The notes under the pieces: model-generated
Told to the model about the DNA's origin: nothing
The model's input: only the letters and a program-made list of their open reading frames with translations
Database searches by the model: none
Made by a program: the position numbers and the translations under genes
Assembly (NCBI GenBank): GCA_018136815.1
Contig: CM030937.1
Span: forward strand, 5,040,632 to 5,104,631
Length of the DNA: 64,000 nt
Reading direction: 5' to 3'
Source: Isochrysis galbana
Lineage: Eukaryota > Haptophyta > Isochrysidales > Isochrysidaceae
Shown here: positions 50,958 to 61,152 of the stretch, one piece after another
Layout of the letters: each line of letters opens with the position of its first letter
Position numbering within the stretch: the first letter of the stretch is position 1

Positions 50958-51807
50958 AGTCAGAACACCGAGTGATATCGACACGGCACACGGCGTGTGT
51001 GGTGTCGTGGTGTCGTGGTGTCTGGGTGTGTGGCTCTCGTGCACAGTGGAGTGTGTAGTGCTCGTAAGAGGATGAATGCTATCTATGTACCATCTATGGT
51101 TTCTATCTACATTTCGATAAGTTGGTGGTGCGCGCGGAGCGCGGCCGCTCTGAACGCTCCTATGCCTCCAGCGCCCAACGCGAGGTCAACTGCTGGTGCT
51201 CGGAGCCCCTGCCACAAGTGCCCATTAATGGTACAATAACGGGCAATTTTGAGTTTCTCAGAGGGCCCAAACTCAGCACATTAACAGGTTTTGTTTTGTG
51301 CTGGGTGTTAACAGGTCAGATGTTGCCCATTACTGGGTATTAATGGTATTAACTTGTTAACGGGCTTAACCCAGCCCTAGCCTTGGAAGATGGACGAATC
51401 CCGTCTTGAAGTTCAAAGAGAACACGAGCGACGCACCATGGACCATGGAGCATGGAGCGCGAGCACGAGCGGGAGCTCCGAGAAGATGCGCGCGCGGAAC
51501 GTGAAGCGCAAAACACAATGCGAATGCAGCAGATGATGATGGAGCAGCAGGCAACGATGATGCAATTGATGCAGCGATACAGCAGATCCTCCAAGTCAAC
51601 CGCCCTTCTGCCGGCCCTTAGCTGACAGTTGAGCGTAGCACTGTACTCGCGAGGCCCTTTCGCCTTGCAAGCATGGCGCCGAAGGTGTGGGCTCGCAGTG
51701 TGTCCGTTCACGTGCTACTTGTTGGCGTGTATTTGCTTGTCCCCATTCGGCCACATGCACCGTCAGCGCAGCTATGGGCACACTTGTTCTTTTGCCTAAT
51801 AATATTA

Positions 51808-52122
51808 CTACCTCCGTTTCTCAAAACTGAAACCTTTGGCTCCCTGCTAGCCTATGAGGAACCTTAGTAAAGATTTTGTTAATTCTATGAGGTAGCGGGT
51901 ACATTGGGGCGTTGTCCTGTGGCGGAGGTTCGACCTCAAAGCATTAGGGGAATGAAGAGATCCGTGATATTATTATTCAAGAAGTCTTTGGGGAAAAGTG
52001 CGCGTGGGCGGGAGCTCTCCCGCAAATCGGCTTCCTTGCGATTGCGATGCCGAGGCTGAAGGTGGTGGAGCCACCGCAGCATGGCAAGCGCACGGGAGGC
52101 TCGTGGGCAAGGCCGCGCGACA
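51808..52122 (+). mobile_element. Stowaway-like MITE, 3'-truncated copy
   Basis: Begins CTACCTCCGTTTC after TA (51806-51807) and follows the copy at 59944-60533 for about 310 bp, including TTGTTAATTCTATGAG and GGGCGTTGTCCTGTGGCGGA. Similarity stops near 52122 and no right terminal repeat is found. Confidence 0.82.
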
Positions 52123-52506
52123 CTGTGTCGCATCCAGAGTATTTTATATGCTCTATGCGGATGCGGTGTCTCCACCATGCGTTGTGTGAAGAAAATTGAG
52201 TGAGTTTTGCTGTTTTCGTCAATGAGTTGTCTCGAAGTCTGCTCGAAGCTCCGCCGCATTGCACGCCGCATTTGTTCGTTTGTCCTGACTGATTTCATTG
52301 GTTTGTTTGTGCGATGTTGCATGTTGCGTTAGTTTTCGGAGTTTTCTTGTTGGTGAGTGAGTGATGTGGGGTGGTGTCTCGTGGGCCGTCGTCGTGATGT
52401 AGCGCGCTCCCTCCCCCTCTCTCAAGACTTCTCTTCACTCTGTGCCCCTAACATCCCCCATTGAGACTTGCCACGATCAAGCACCCGCTTGATTCGATAC
52501 ACTGTC

Positions 52507-52670
52507 CCTAAGGAGCGGGCGGGCCAGGGGGGCCGGGGGGCCGGGGGCCGGGGGGGCCAGGAGGGCCGGGGGGGCCAGGGGGGCCGGGGGGGGCCAGGGG
52601 GGCAGGGGGGGGGCCAGGGGGGCAGGGGGGGCCAGGGGGGCCGGGGGGGGCCGGGGGGGGCCAGGGGGAC
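52507..52670. repeat. G-rich minisatellite, unit ~GGGGGGCCAGG
   Basis: Variable GGGGGGCCAGGGGGGCCGG units over about 165 bp. The C-rich strand is open in several frames, giving false proline-rich ORFs. Confidence 0.9.
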
Positions 52671-52816
52671 CGTTTTGCGCTGAGCAATGCATGCAGGCAT
52701 TCAATGAGTATCCTTTAGAGAAGCACAATGACTTATGACTTGTTTGATACTAAGCACTAAGCAAATGGTGTGTAAGTGTAAGTGTCAGCTCGTACTTGGC
52801 AAGGGTGAAGCCCAAC

Positions 52817-53260
52817 TCACAACTCACTCAGAATGTCCGCCGAAGCAAAAGGAGTGGGTGCCTGACAATCGACATGTGACAACCCCACATGCTTTATCTC
52901 ACGGGTCTGAGCAAGGTAGAGCAAAGCGGTGAAGCGTTGCTGACCAGCCCCCTTGCCTCCGACGGTCTTACTCGCAATAAGGGCAGCCAAGAACATATCC
53001 TTCTCGTTGGGGGCCACGGCGCACGCAACAGCACGGCCAAGAGTGATGGGCTCTGTCTTTCCCACCAAATGCACACCAGCAAAGATGAGGAGTTAGTATG
53101 CTTAGGAATGCAAAGGCCCTCGGCCGCATTGCCCAGGAAGTTCTCTCGCCGAGGAACGTGCCCTTCACCTGCTTGTGGTCGGCATACAGACGCGAGGCAC
53201 GAGCACGTGTGTCCTTCTCCCGGTCCTCATCCTCCTTGACCCAGCGTGCCGTGGAATTCC
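52817..53260 (-). other. possible coding remnant, unrecognised
   Basis: The minus strand has a charged segment (KDTRARASRLYADHKQVKGT) and, in another frame, HLVGKTEPITLGRAVACAV and EKDMFLAALIASKTVGGKG. The two look like one protein broken by a frame change or intron near 53080. No family recognised. Confidence 0.25.
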
Positions 53261-53430
53261 GAACTCCATCCTTTATCTCGTTTATCGATTATCCACCCCC
53301 TAGGGAGCTCCGGGGGGGGGGGATTCTAGATTCCATCCTTTATCGATTATCGATTATGCCCCCTAGGGAGCTCCAGGCGGGGAATTCTAGATCTAGATTC
53401 CATCCTTTATCGATTATCCCCCCCAGGGGG
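53255..53430. repeat. tandem repeat, ~3 units of 55-65 bp
   Basis: Units contain CCATCCTTTATCGATTAT and CCCCTAGGGAGCTCC with GGAATTCTAGA linkers; copies begin near 53268, 53333 and 53399. Confidence 0.82.
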
Positions 53431-53737
53431 TGTCGAAACAAGCGAATGCTTGTTCGTGGGGCAAGTCTCGAGGGGCATAGAGCACAATCTTGAGAATGAG
53501 AGAGGGAGCGCGCGCGCTACATGGCGACACAAGCCACGATGACACACCACTCACAAAACCGCCCAGTCAACAAAGGGACACTCCGAAAACTCACGTAAAC
53601 AGTCGCCACAATCAAAGAACCGGGTCCGGGGAAGAATGCAGCCAACCGAAACGAAGCCACAACGAAGAGTCCCGAAGTAAACGGCGATCACCCCTCAAGA
53701 AACAATGCCCATCCTAAAGTTAAAAGACACACAAGCC

Positions 53738-53782
53738 ATCGGATCCGTCTAGAGTATTGTGGAAATACTCTGGATCCGACAG
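53738..53782. other. hairpin-forming inverted repeat
   Basis: CGGATCCGTCTAGAGTATT pairs with AATACTCTGGATCCG around a short loop. Function unknown. Confidence 0.6.
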
Positions 53783-54299
53783 GGGGGGGTCTCCGGGGCT
53801 AGGAGCCCACGAGGGGCTAACACATCATCTAGCTCTCCATCTCATCCTCACCATCGCTGCTCGCCCTCAGCTCGGCGCGCGCTCCGATTCCTAGGGCTGC
53901 ATTGGCATTGTGACGGCCCCATGCGATCGGAGCCGTCGCGCTAGAAGCGCATAGGCCATGCGGATGCGGCCTCGGCTCTCGCCGCTTCGAGCGGCGTGAG
54001 CGCGGGCGGTGAGCGCCGAGGTGGCATGGGGAGCTCTGGGGGCTCCATGCATGGGGGGGCGCGAGACGCGTATCTCGCGCGAGAGAAGGGCGCGCCCCCC
54101 CACGGTCCACCCGTTCCCGCGGGAGCCTCTTGCGGCGTAGTGAAACACCTCTCGGCCAGCAGAACGCTGTTTCCCTTTTGCAGAAGGTTGTTTTCCTCGG
54201 GTTTCACCCAGCTTTACTCTGTAGTCGAGCAAGAGCAAGTGAAACCCCGGAGCCCGGGGTGAAACCCGAGTGAAACCTTCTCAAAAACCCTCTATTGGG

Positions 54300-54400
54300 A
54301 ACACTTTCTACTTTCTGCCAAAAAATTTTCTCAAATTTCCTCAACGGTGAGATGGTCATATTTTCACCCCTAGTAAAAAACCCTGTTTGACCGTCCTAAA
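54300..54400 (-). repeat. dispersed repeat T, inverted copy
   Basis: Reverse complement reads TTTAGGACGGTCAAACAG ... CTAGGGGTGAAAATATGACC and CCGTTGAGGA, as in copies at 34340 and 39478. Confidence 0.65.
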
Positions 54401-54833
54401 TTAGTGGTAGGTGGTAGGAGTAGGGTAGAGAGGGTTAGTAGGAGTACATAGTCAACCATCCCCCATCCCCAATAAACGGCGCAGCACAGGAAAGGCTGTT
54501 TCCCCTCCCCCCCCTTGCGGTATCATCGACGTCTCTCCCACCCGCGAGGCCAGACGAGATCTCTCCGCGTGTACTCGACGCAAGGCGTGTGCCCAAAAGT
54601 CCACCGCTCCCCCCTCCCCCCCTGTCATAAACTATCTGATTCGGGGAATTCTTTCTAATCTCCTTCTGCTGTCTGGTCTCTCTCGTGTGGGGCCGCCTCT
54701 CCTCTTCCTCCTGCTCTCTCCTGCTCTGTGTTATGGCTTCATCGACGAAGGGGGTTCCCCTCGATTTCGTGTGTTTCATCTCTCAATTCTCATAGAACTG
54801 TTCCCTCTCTCCCTTCCCCTCCTCTCCTCTCAC

Positions 54834-55287
54834 ATGGCGCGCCTGCTTGTTCTCCTCTTGGCCTGCCTCGCCTCGGTGATGGCGTTCCAGCCGCCGCTCG
54901 TGGCGCGAGCCATCGCACAGGCGCAGCCACGCTCGCCGATTGTTGAGATGGGCCGTGGTGCGCGCGCCTCCTCGCGCCCTCGTCCGCACTGATTTCCTGA
55001 TCTCCCCCTCTCTCTTGATCTCTCGCTTCCCGCACTCTTCTTCCCTCCTGTCCTCCGCATTTTCACAGCCATTGATCTAATAATTGAGAGGACACGGCGC
55101 TACTTAGCGCTGTGGCTAGCTCCCCCTTCCGTGCTAGCGCCGCCTTGCTCGCACGAGTTGTACGCCAATTGACCTCCCGTTTGCAGGTGACAAGCGCACC
55201 GCCAAGGGCAAGAGGAAGGCCAAGTCATTCGGCAACTCGCGTCTGCGCAACGGCGAGATCCGCCGCCGCAAGGCCAAGGGCGAGTAA
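54834..55287 (+). CDS. plastid 30S ribosomal protein bTHX precursor
   Basis: Two exons: 54834-54957 and 55187-55287. The GT-AG intron falls in phase 1 and the product has 74 residues. Exon 1 encodes a signal peptide (ARLLVLLLACLASVMA) followed directly by FQPP, the phenylalanine-led start of a transit peptide in secondary red plastids, and a short basic/hydrophobic transit region. Exon 2 encodes the mature protein: GDKRTAKGKRKAKSFGNSRL then RNGEIRRRKAKGE, the very basic Thx (bTHX, PSRP4) protein that stabilises the head of the 30S subunit. The intron divides the targeting part from the mature part. The pyrimidine-rich leader ends at the ATG. Confidence 0.87.
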
Positions 55288-55865
55288 GCACTTGTAGCTT
55301 GATGAGTTCACAGGCAGACTTCCTCACGCACTTACTCCGAGTGCCGCGTGGTTGCTCAGCAAGACTACTGCACGGAAGCCGTTGGGGCCACGCTTTCTCT
55401 TCGCGTCATTTCGCGGGAGGCCATGCTCTCTTTCCGAGTCGTTTCGCCGGAGGCCTCTGAGCGTGGAAGAACCACCCAAGTATCAACGCAGTATGCCATG
55501 TCGCAGGTGCGATGGCGCGTTGGCGATCATCCGGATTTGGTGAAGATATTTGCTTTCATCACTCGTCTTACTGACGAGGCATTCATCGCTCGCCTTCATT
55601 CCTTGGATCATGGGCAAATCTTTTTTTTTTGCACGAGCGTCAATGTTTTGACGCCTGAATGCACTCATCTTTCTATAGTGTTGGCGAGTATGGAGTCCAG
55701 GCCGCGCTGTCGTGTGGTATGAATCTCTGATGATTCTAAGGTGAGTGCGCCGTATTGCGCATGCACATACATGTGGCTAAATAATGTTGATGTTGCTCTT
55801 CTTGCACGCATTGTGGTTTTGCTGTCTGAGATGTTCTCTCTTAGTATCATTGATCATCATCCATT
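55288..55865. other. intergenic, no supported gene
   Basis: A 124-codon plus-strand frame at 55348-55722 exists but has no recognisable domain and overlaps the 3' flank of bTHX. Confidence 0.35.
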
Positions 55866-55870
55866 CCAAC

Positions 55871-56482
55871 CTACTTTTATAAGTAGGGGTCAACTATCAG
55901 TGAACTGATAGGGTCATGGAGCGCGCTCCGCCGCCCTCCCTCGCTGCCGCTGCCCTCACCGAGATGGACGAAGGCTTCTCGGACACGCCGCTGTCGCCGA
56001 AGCGACCGCGCCAGGATGACCCCCCCAGCCAGGTGGGCACAGGAGCCCGCGGGCCTCGCCCGCGCATCACCGAGAACAGCGCGACCAAGGCCTGCATGCT
56101 GGCAACAGCCAGCATGCAGCACACCCACACCACCTCTCACACAGATACACCGGACACACCACACAAGAGGGATGCTCCACTAGGGAAGGCCTCCAGGCTG
56201 GGACCCTACACAGCCGCGATACCGCCCTCGTGCTCCGGCGCGAGGGGACTGCGCTCATCGCAAGCGACTATGAGCTATAAGAGCCTAAAACGCTCACTCG
56301 AATGGGTACGAGTACACGAAAGCGAAAGGGCCACGGGGGGCAAGACTAACGAGGCCAAATTTCAAGGCATACGCATGGGCTCGCAAGTCCGTCATAAACC
56401 GCCATGGGACATGCGCAAATATAACTGGATAGCTAGCGACCAATACCTAACGATACTAGGCGTCCCGCTAGGAAGGTCGTTT
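55871..56482 (+). mobile_element. internally deleted LINE copy: ORF1 start joined to ORF2
   Basis: Begins with hairpins CTACTTTTATAAGTAG (55871-55886) and CTATCAG/CTGATAG, then ATGGAGCGC at 55916 and proline-rich ORF1 N-terminus. By ~56230 the same open frame has become ORF2 C-terminal sequence, with DQYLTILGVPLGRSF matching the conserved LGVPLG element after the RT core. A large internal deletion thus fused ORF1 to ORF2 in frame. Confidence 0.72.
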
Positions 56483-57064
56483 GCCTTCATTTGGTACCCC
56501 TCGTTTCAAAATACGCGATGCGGGGCCACCACGAGGGAGTCCCAATCCTAGGGGTGGGTGACGGATCCGAGGTTACCACTGCCTCGGATGGGAACGGAGG
56601 GAACGGAAGGGAAGCGGCGAGAGGCGCGGCGGAAGTTGGGGAGTGGCCAATGACGGGCTGGACCACCTCCTCAGCAGAGAAAGGCGGGAGGACGGGCTTG
56701 GGCGAGGGCGAGCGCGACGACGGAGCGGACATGGCTGGGCGGATCGGGATGGATAGGCTGGGGCTGAGGGATTGGAGAGGTTTGGTATTGAGGTAGTATT
56801 GAGAACGAGGGACGAGAACGGGAACGAGAACGAGAACGAGAGCGACGAACGAAGAACGACAGACGACAGACGGTTAGAGGCCGATGGACCGACGAGATGA
56901 CCTACACTCACGTCAACACTCTCCACACTAACGTATCCCTATCACGGAACGCACAGGGACCCGCTGGCAGATCGAACAAGGAAGAGAATGCCGACAAGAG
57001 AGCGACGGGGCGACGGACGATCCGACGGGGCGACAGTTACGCACAGGAATAAGGAGGGAATCTT

Positions 57065-57405
57065 TCGAAAACCCTTAAGTGATTTGATGAAGACCGAAGT
57101 AAAATAGCGCCACGATATAATCCAACGGCCAACACCTGAGGGGGAATCAGGGTCACACATGGGGGCGGTTCCTTGCACCGGCGATACCTGACCGCGCGAC
57201 TTAGCCTAAAACGCGAGGAGCACGCAAGGAGGTAAGCCAGGTGGGGGGCAAGCAGGCGACAAAGGAGGCGATAAAGGAGGCGAGGGCAACAAGGGCGAAT
57301 GGACGAATGTAGGACACTACGACGGTGACTCGTGGCTAGCCTGCAAGGAGGGAACAAAGAATAAACGCAAACAACTTCTAAAACAAAAAGGTCGATCGCG
57401 GATGC
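57065..57405 (+). repeat. dispersed repeat S, copy 3
   Basis: Shares ACACCTGAGGGGGAATCAGG, GCACGCAAGGAGGTAAGCCA, GACGGTGACTCGTGGCTAGC and the AAAACAAAAAGGTCGATCGC end with 13285-13625. Confidence 0.75.
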
Positions 57406-57692
57406 GACAGTGGGAGGGCGAGGGAGGGTGAAGGCGCGGGGGCGGCCCCAGTCTCGGCCGCGTCACAGGTACCCCTCCTGCCCCTGCGCCCTGTCCCTGC
57501 GCCCCTGCTCTCCCTCTTTGTCGACCCCACCTCTCCCTCCTCCCCCTCGACTCCGGAGTGCTCCTGGAATGTGATTCCCGCCCGAGGTCGTATGCCTTCG
57601 TTTGGTACCCCTCGTTTCCAAATACGCTCCCGGTACAAAAAAATCTTCTAGTATTTGAGTAAAGGCAGACACCCACCTCACAGTGCTCAACC

Positions 57693-58286
57693 ATGTCTAC
57701 AAATGGAAGGGCGCCTGCTCATATAGTACTGAAGCGATTGGAATGGATAAAAAAAAAGATGGACGAGAACTTTAAAAAATTCATCACACCTCTCTTTCCA
57801 TATGCCAATTCTAAAACTGCCATGCAGGTTATAGCGGAAGCATTGGATAGCATCAGTCCGCCGCCGCCGGTTGGGGGCTCCCTGGCCGACCTGCTAAGTT
57901 TGTTGACGTAAACTGAAGAATTTAAGTTATTATTCAATGTATTCAATTTCAAGCACAATACGAAAATTGAAGACACCTTACACTCCATTTGCGAGATTGA
58001 TAAACCATTCACATTGGTTTATATTAGACACACTCTCTTGAGCAATAAATTCACTGAGAAAACAATCCTCGATACGAGTCGTGACGTTCTGCTGGGTACA
58101 ATCAAAACTTATGTCAATTTGGAATTAATTTCCCACCTCCAAGAATTGTTAGAAGGTGTCGATTCGGGTTCAGCTTCCCAAGTAAAGATTGAAAACAAAA
58201 GGCCGCTTATCGGTTCGGGTTCAGCTCCCGTAAAGATTGAACCCACAAGGCCCAGCAACATCAAATACAAAAAAGCTCGGTCCTAG
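57693..58286 (+). pseudogene. AT-rich ORF with one internal stop, unrecognised
   Basis: Starts at ATG 57693 and reads to a TAA at 57909-57911, then continues in the same frame to 58286; apart from that stop it would give about 197 residues. The product is Lys/Ile/Asn-rich with ordinary helical segments (RLEWIKKKMDENFKKFI, RDVLLGTIKTYVNLELISHL) and a C-terminal repeat of GSGSA..VKIE. Base and codon use are clearly AT-richer than every other gene here. No family recognised. A stop mutation in a foreign gene (for example viral or mobile-element cargo) is the simplest reading; readthrough or two genes are alternatives. Confidence 0.5.
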
Positions 58287-58469
58287 GACACCGGGCCGAG
58301 CTCACCATGAGGGCGCTCCTGCGAGCAAGGGGATGCATGGTTACTAGTGCCCCCCCCCCCCCCTCGATGAAAATTCCAGCGGCCTCCTCGTCACGCATGA
58401 CGTGGCCGCCGCGCAGCCGCATGCAGGAGACTGGAAGGGAAAGGAGACCAAATGAAGGCAAGCCGCCTG

Positions 58470-58999
58470 AGCCCCTGAAGCCCTAAAACCCTTTTGGAAA
58501 GAACTAGCGGACAAAATAGACGCCAAGGCGGCACGACTGACGCCGATAGCGCGCCATATGACCATCTTCGGTAGGACTAACATAGTCAACTTCATTATCT
58601 ATGGCACACCGCGCTATTGGGTACAAACCTTAGCGGCCCCCAAATGGTTCCACAATAGGATTCAGAGGGCGCCGAAGCACTAGACAAATGAACGAAAAGG
58701 TTCGGGAGCGCTCAAACCGCGCACCGACACGACTTCACCGCTAGACTCCGAGGAAGGTCACCGTGAAACCTCACCAGCAACTCCGAATGAACGGCACTGT
58801 ATCCAATAAGCCTGCCCCGAACCCGCACTCCGAACCAGACTCATGGTAGCGCACCAGAGTCGGACCCCGGAAACCGAAGACAAAGGAATCAAGGGGGGAA
58901 AGGGAGGAGGTGGGGAGAGGGGATGTAAGGGCGGTGTCGTGGCAGTGACAGGGTAACCTAGGATTAGTAGGCGTGTAGCCCGGAAACTTCAGATGTTTT
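58470..58999 (+). mobile_element. LINE 3' part: ORF2 C-terminus plus 3' untranslated region
   Basis: FWKELADKIDAKAARL, FGRTNIVNFIIYGTPRYWVQ and a stop near 58683 match the C-terminal region of LINE ORF2. Then comes the family's 3' untranslated region (GGAAACCGAAGACAAAGGAA, GGCGGTGTC, GTGTAGCCCGGAAACTTCAG) with a T-run. It is probably the other half of the LINE broken at ~56482, or a separate truncated copy. Confidence 0.75.
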
Positions 59000-59005
59000 T
59001 TTTTG

Positions 59006-59236
59006 ACGAGAGGTTCCTCCCCCCCCCCCGGTGTTTTTTTCCGGAGAGTCGCCCGACGTAGGTCGGTCCGCCTCAATGGGTTTTCCCGTTTTCCCTCATT
59101 TCAACTTGTGGGGAGTTAGAATGGGAGCCGGCCGGGGGCTTGCGAGGGGGGAGATTCGGAGGGGTGCATAGTTGTATGTATCTGTGGCAACAGCACGCGC
59201 CAAGGTGTACGGGCAGGTGCGCTGAGGGCTGTCGTG
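59006..59236 (+). repeat. dispersed repeat D, copy 1
   Basis: GACGAGAGGT, CCGGAGAGTCGCCCGACG, GGTCGGTCCGCCTCAATGGG, ATGGGAGCCGG and GTGCGCTGAGGG in order; repeated in the same orientation at 59652-59890. Confidence 0.82.
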
Positions 59237-59349
59237 TTGAAAAAAAAACACAGATCAACACTCTGCACTCAAACAATAACAGCAACAGGCCGGAAACATA
59301 CGTTAAACGAACCCCCTCTAGTGAGCAGAATCAGGAGTGCCCACCAGAA

Positions 59350-59610
<261 letters not shown>

Positions 59611-59651
59611 GCGCCGAAGGACGCTGAAGGACGCGCTGCGGGACAGCGCCG

Positions 59652-59890
59652 TTCTTCTTTTTTGACGAGAGGTCCCTGCCCCCCCCTCCCCCCCCCGGTG
59701 CTTTTTCCCGGAGAGTCGCCCGACGCAGGTCGGTCCGCCTCAATGGGTTTCCCCTCATTGTAGCTTGTGGGGAATTATAATGGGAGCCGGGGGTTTGCGA
59801 GGGGGGAAATTCCAAGGGGTGCACATGCGTATGTGTCTAGTGACAACGCACGTCAAGGCGTACGGGCAAGTGCGCTGAGGGGTATCGTGA
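59652..59890 (+). repeat. dispersed repeat D, copy 2
   Basis: Diverged direct copy of 59006-59236, with small indels in the C-run and in the TTTTCCC stretch. Confidence 0.82.
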
Positions 59891-59943
59891 TAGTACCGGG
59901 CTAGTGGGAGTAGTGGTACTAACGCTCAGATGTATTATTATTA

Positions 59944-60533
59944 CTACCTCCGTTTCAAAACTGAAACCTTTGGCTCCTTGCTGGCCTATGAGGAACCATA
60001 GTGAAGATTTTGTTAATTCTATGAGATAGCGGGTACATTGGGGCGTTGTCCTGTGGCGGAATTAGGGGAATGAAGAGATCCGTGATATTATTCAAGAGGT
60101 CTATAGGAAAAGTGCGCGTGGGCGGGAGCTTTCCCGCGAATCGGCTTCCTTGCGATTGCGATGCCGAGGCTGAAGGTGGTGGAGCCACCGCAGCATGCAT
60201 GGCAAGCGCACGGGAGGCTCGTGGGCAAGGCCGCGCGACACAGTTCCTGAGGAGCCCCCTCCGCCCAGCACGCCCGATGGCGGAGGAGGAGGCGCGTCTG
60301 GCAGGCGCAAGAAGCGGTGCACCCTGTCGCCGAACCGCGCGGGAATCGAGTGGCTCCCGTGGCCGCCGTGGTTGAGGGATAAAATGAAAATTGTGAGACC
60401 GTCTAAAGTGATAGGATTAAGCCCCAATGTACCCCATGCAACATAGTTCAAGGGCGCGCTTTCTCGTCTAGCTCTTGTTAGTTTTATTTTTGATCTACCG
60501 GTCCTATGGGTTTCAGTTTTGAAACGGAGGTAG
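59944..60533. mobile_element. Stowaway-like (Tc1/mariner) MITE, 590 bp
   Basis: Inverted repeats CTACCTCCGTTTCAAAAC(TGAAACC) at 59944-59968 and its complement at 60509-60533, flanked by TA on both sides (59942-59943, 60534-60535). The terminus resembles plant Stowaway MITEs. The interior encodes nothing convincing. Confidence 0.9.
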
Positions 60534-60535
60534 TA

Positions 60536-60960
60536 TTATTAACTCCCCGCGCGGACCTCCTCGAGTTCGTAACCAAGCTGAAGGTTGGTTTTACATCGTT
60601 GAGGAACCTACAACAAAACAAACCTGAGCCGAGTCAAACCCGGACAGGACACGATTGACACGCAACGCAACGAACCCCAAACCCATGAGCGGAACTCGGA
60701 AACAGCTCGCGCTTGCTCGTACAATAGCGCGCCACAAAACGGACGCACAAAAGGCCTGCCCAAAACCCACGCTCCAAACTAGGCACTAGGCCTTTGGTAG
60801 AGCACTAGGGCCGGACCCTGGAAACCGAAGAAAAAGGGATGAAGGGGGGCAGGGGAGGAAGTTGAGGGAGGGAAGATAAGGGCGCTGTCAGAGTAGAACG
60901 AGGGGTACCTTGGGATAGTAGGTGTGTAGCCCAGAATCTTCAGATGTTTTTTTTCAGATC
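60536..60960 (+). mobile_element. truncated LINE 3' region
   Basis: Arg/Lys-rich remnants, then CCTGGAAACCGAAGAAAAAG, a G-rich stretch, GGTGTGTAGCCCAGAATC, CTTCAGATG and a T-run ending near 60955. It directly abuts the right end of the MITE. Confidence 0.65.
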
Positions 60961-61152
60961 GCGGTACGGATTACTCTAAGTAACAAGTTACAATGCACAT
61001 AGCACGGGACGCCCATTGTGCGCTCATCACGGTGTCCGCCACCCCCAATCCCTTGCTTCAACCCGCAGAAGCCACGCCTCCGAGATGTGAATTGGCTGCT
61101 TGCTGCGCCGTTTCACTTCCTGCTCCTCCAAAGCGCATGAGTGAGGCGGGCC

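Larger units (their letters stand above)
50177..51385 (+). mobile_element. hAT DNA transposon remnant, 8-bp TSD
   Basis: Terminal inverted repeats CAAGGCTAGGGCTG (50177-50190) and its complement (51372-51385), flanked by GAAGATGG at 50169-50176 and 51386-51393. Many TTAACAGG motifs lie near both ends. It carries a remnant of the transposase C-terminus and is itself interrupted by a LINE tail (50279-50549). Confidence 0.92.
50100..51610 (+). pseudogene. degenerate coiled-coil ORF split by the hAT element
   Basis: Left of the hAT element the frame reads RLEAVRLQRHEHEMKM. After removing the element and one TSD it continues DESRLEVQREHERR, and, after a frameshift near 51450, ELREDARAEREAQNTMRMQQ to a stop near 51625. 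Charged, Met/Gln-rich C-termini like this occur in Myb/SANT-like transposon-associated proteins, but the N-terminus is lost and identity is unknown. Confidence 0.45.

Noticed and set aside
53255..53430. Possible CRISPR-like array
   Set aside because: Units are contiguous and similar throughout, with no unique spacers, in a eukaryotic context; it is a tandem repeat.
55348..55722. 124-codon frame after bTHX
   Set aside because: No domain, no splice support, and it overlaps the 3' flank of a defined gene.
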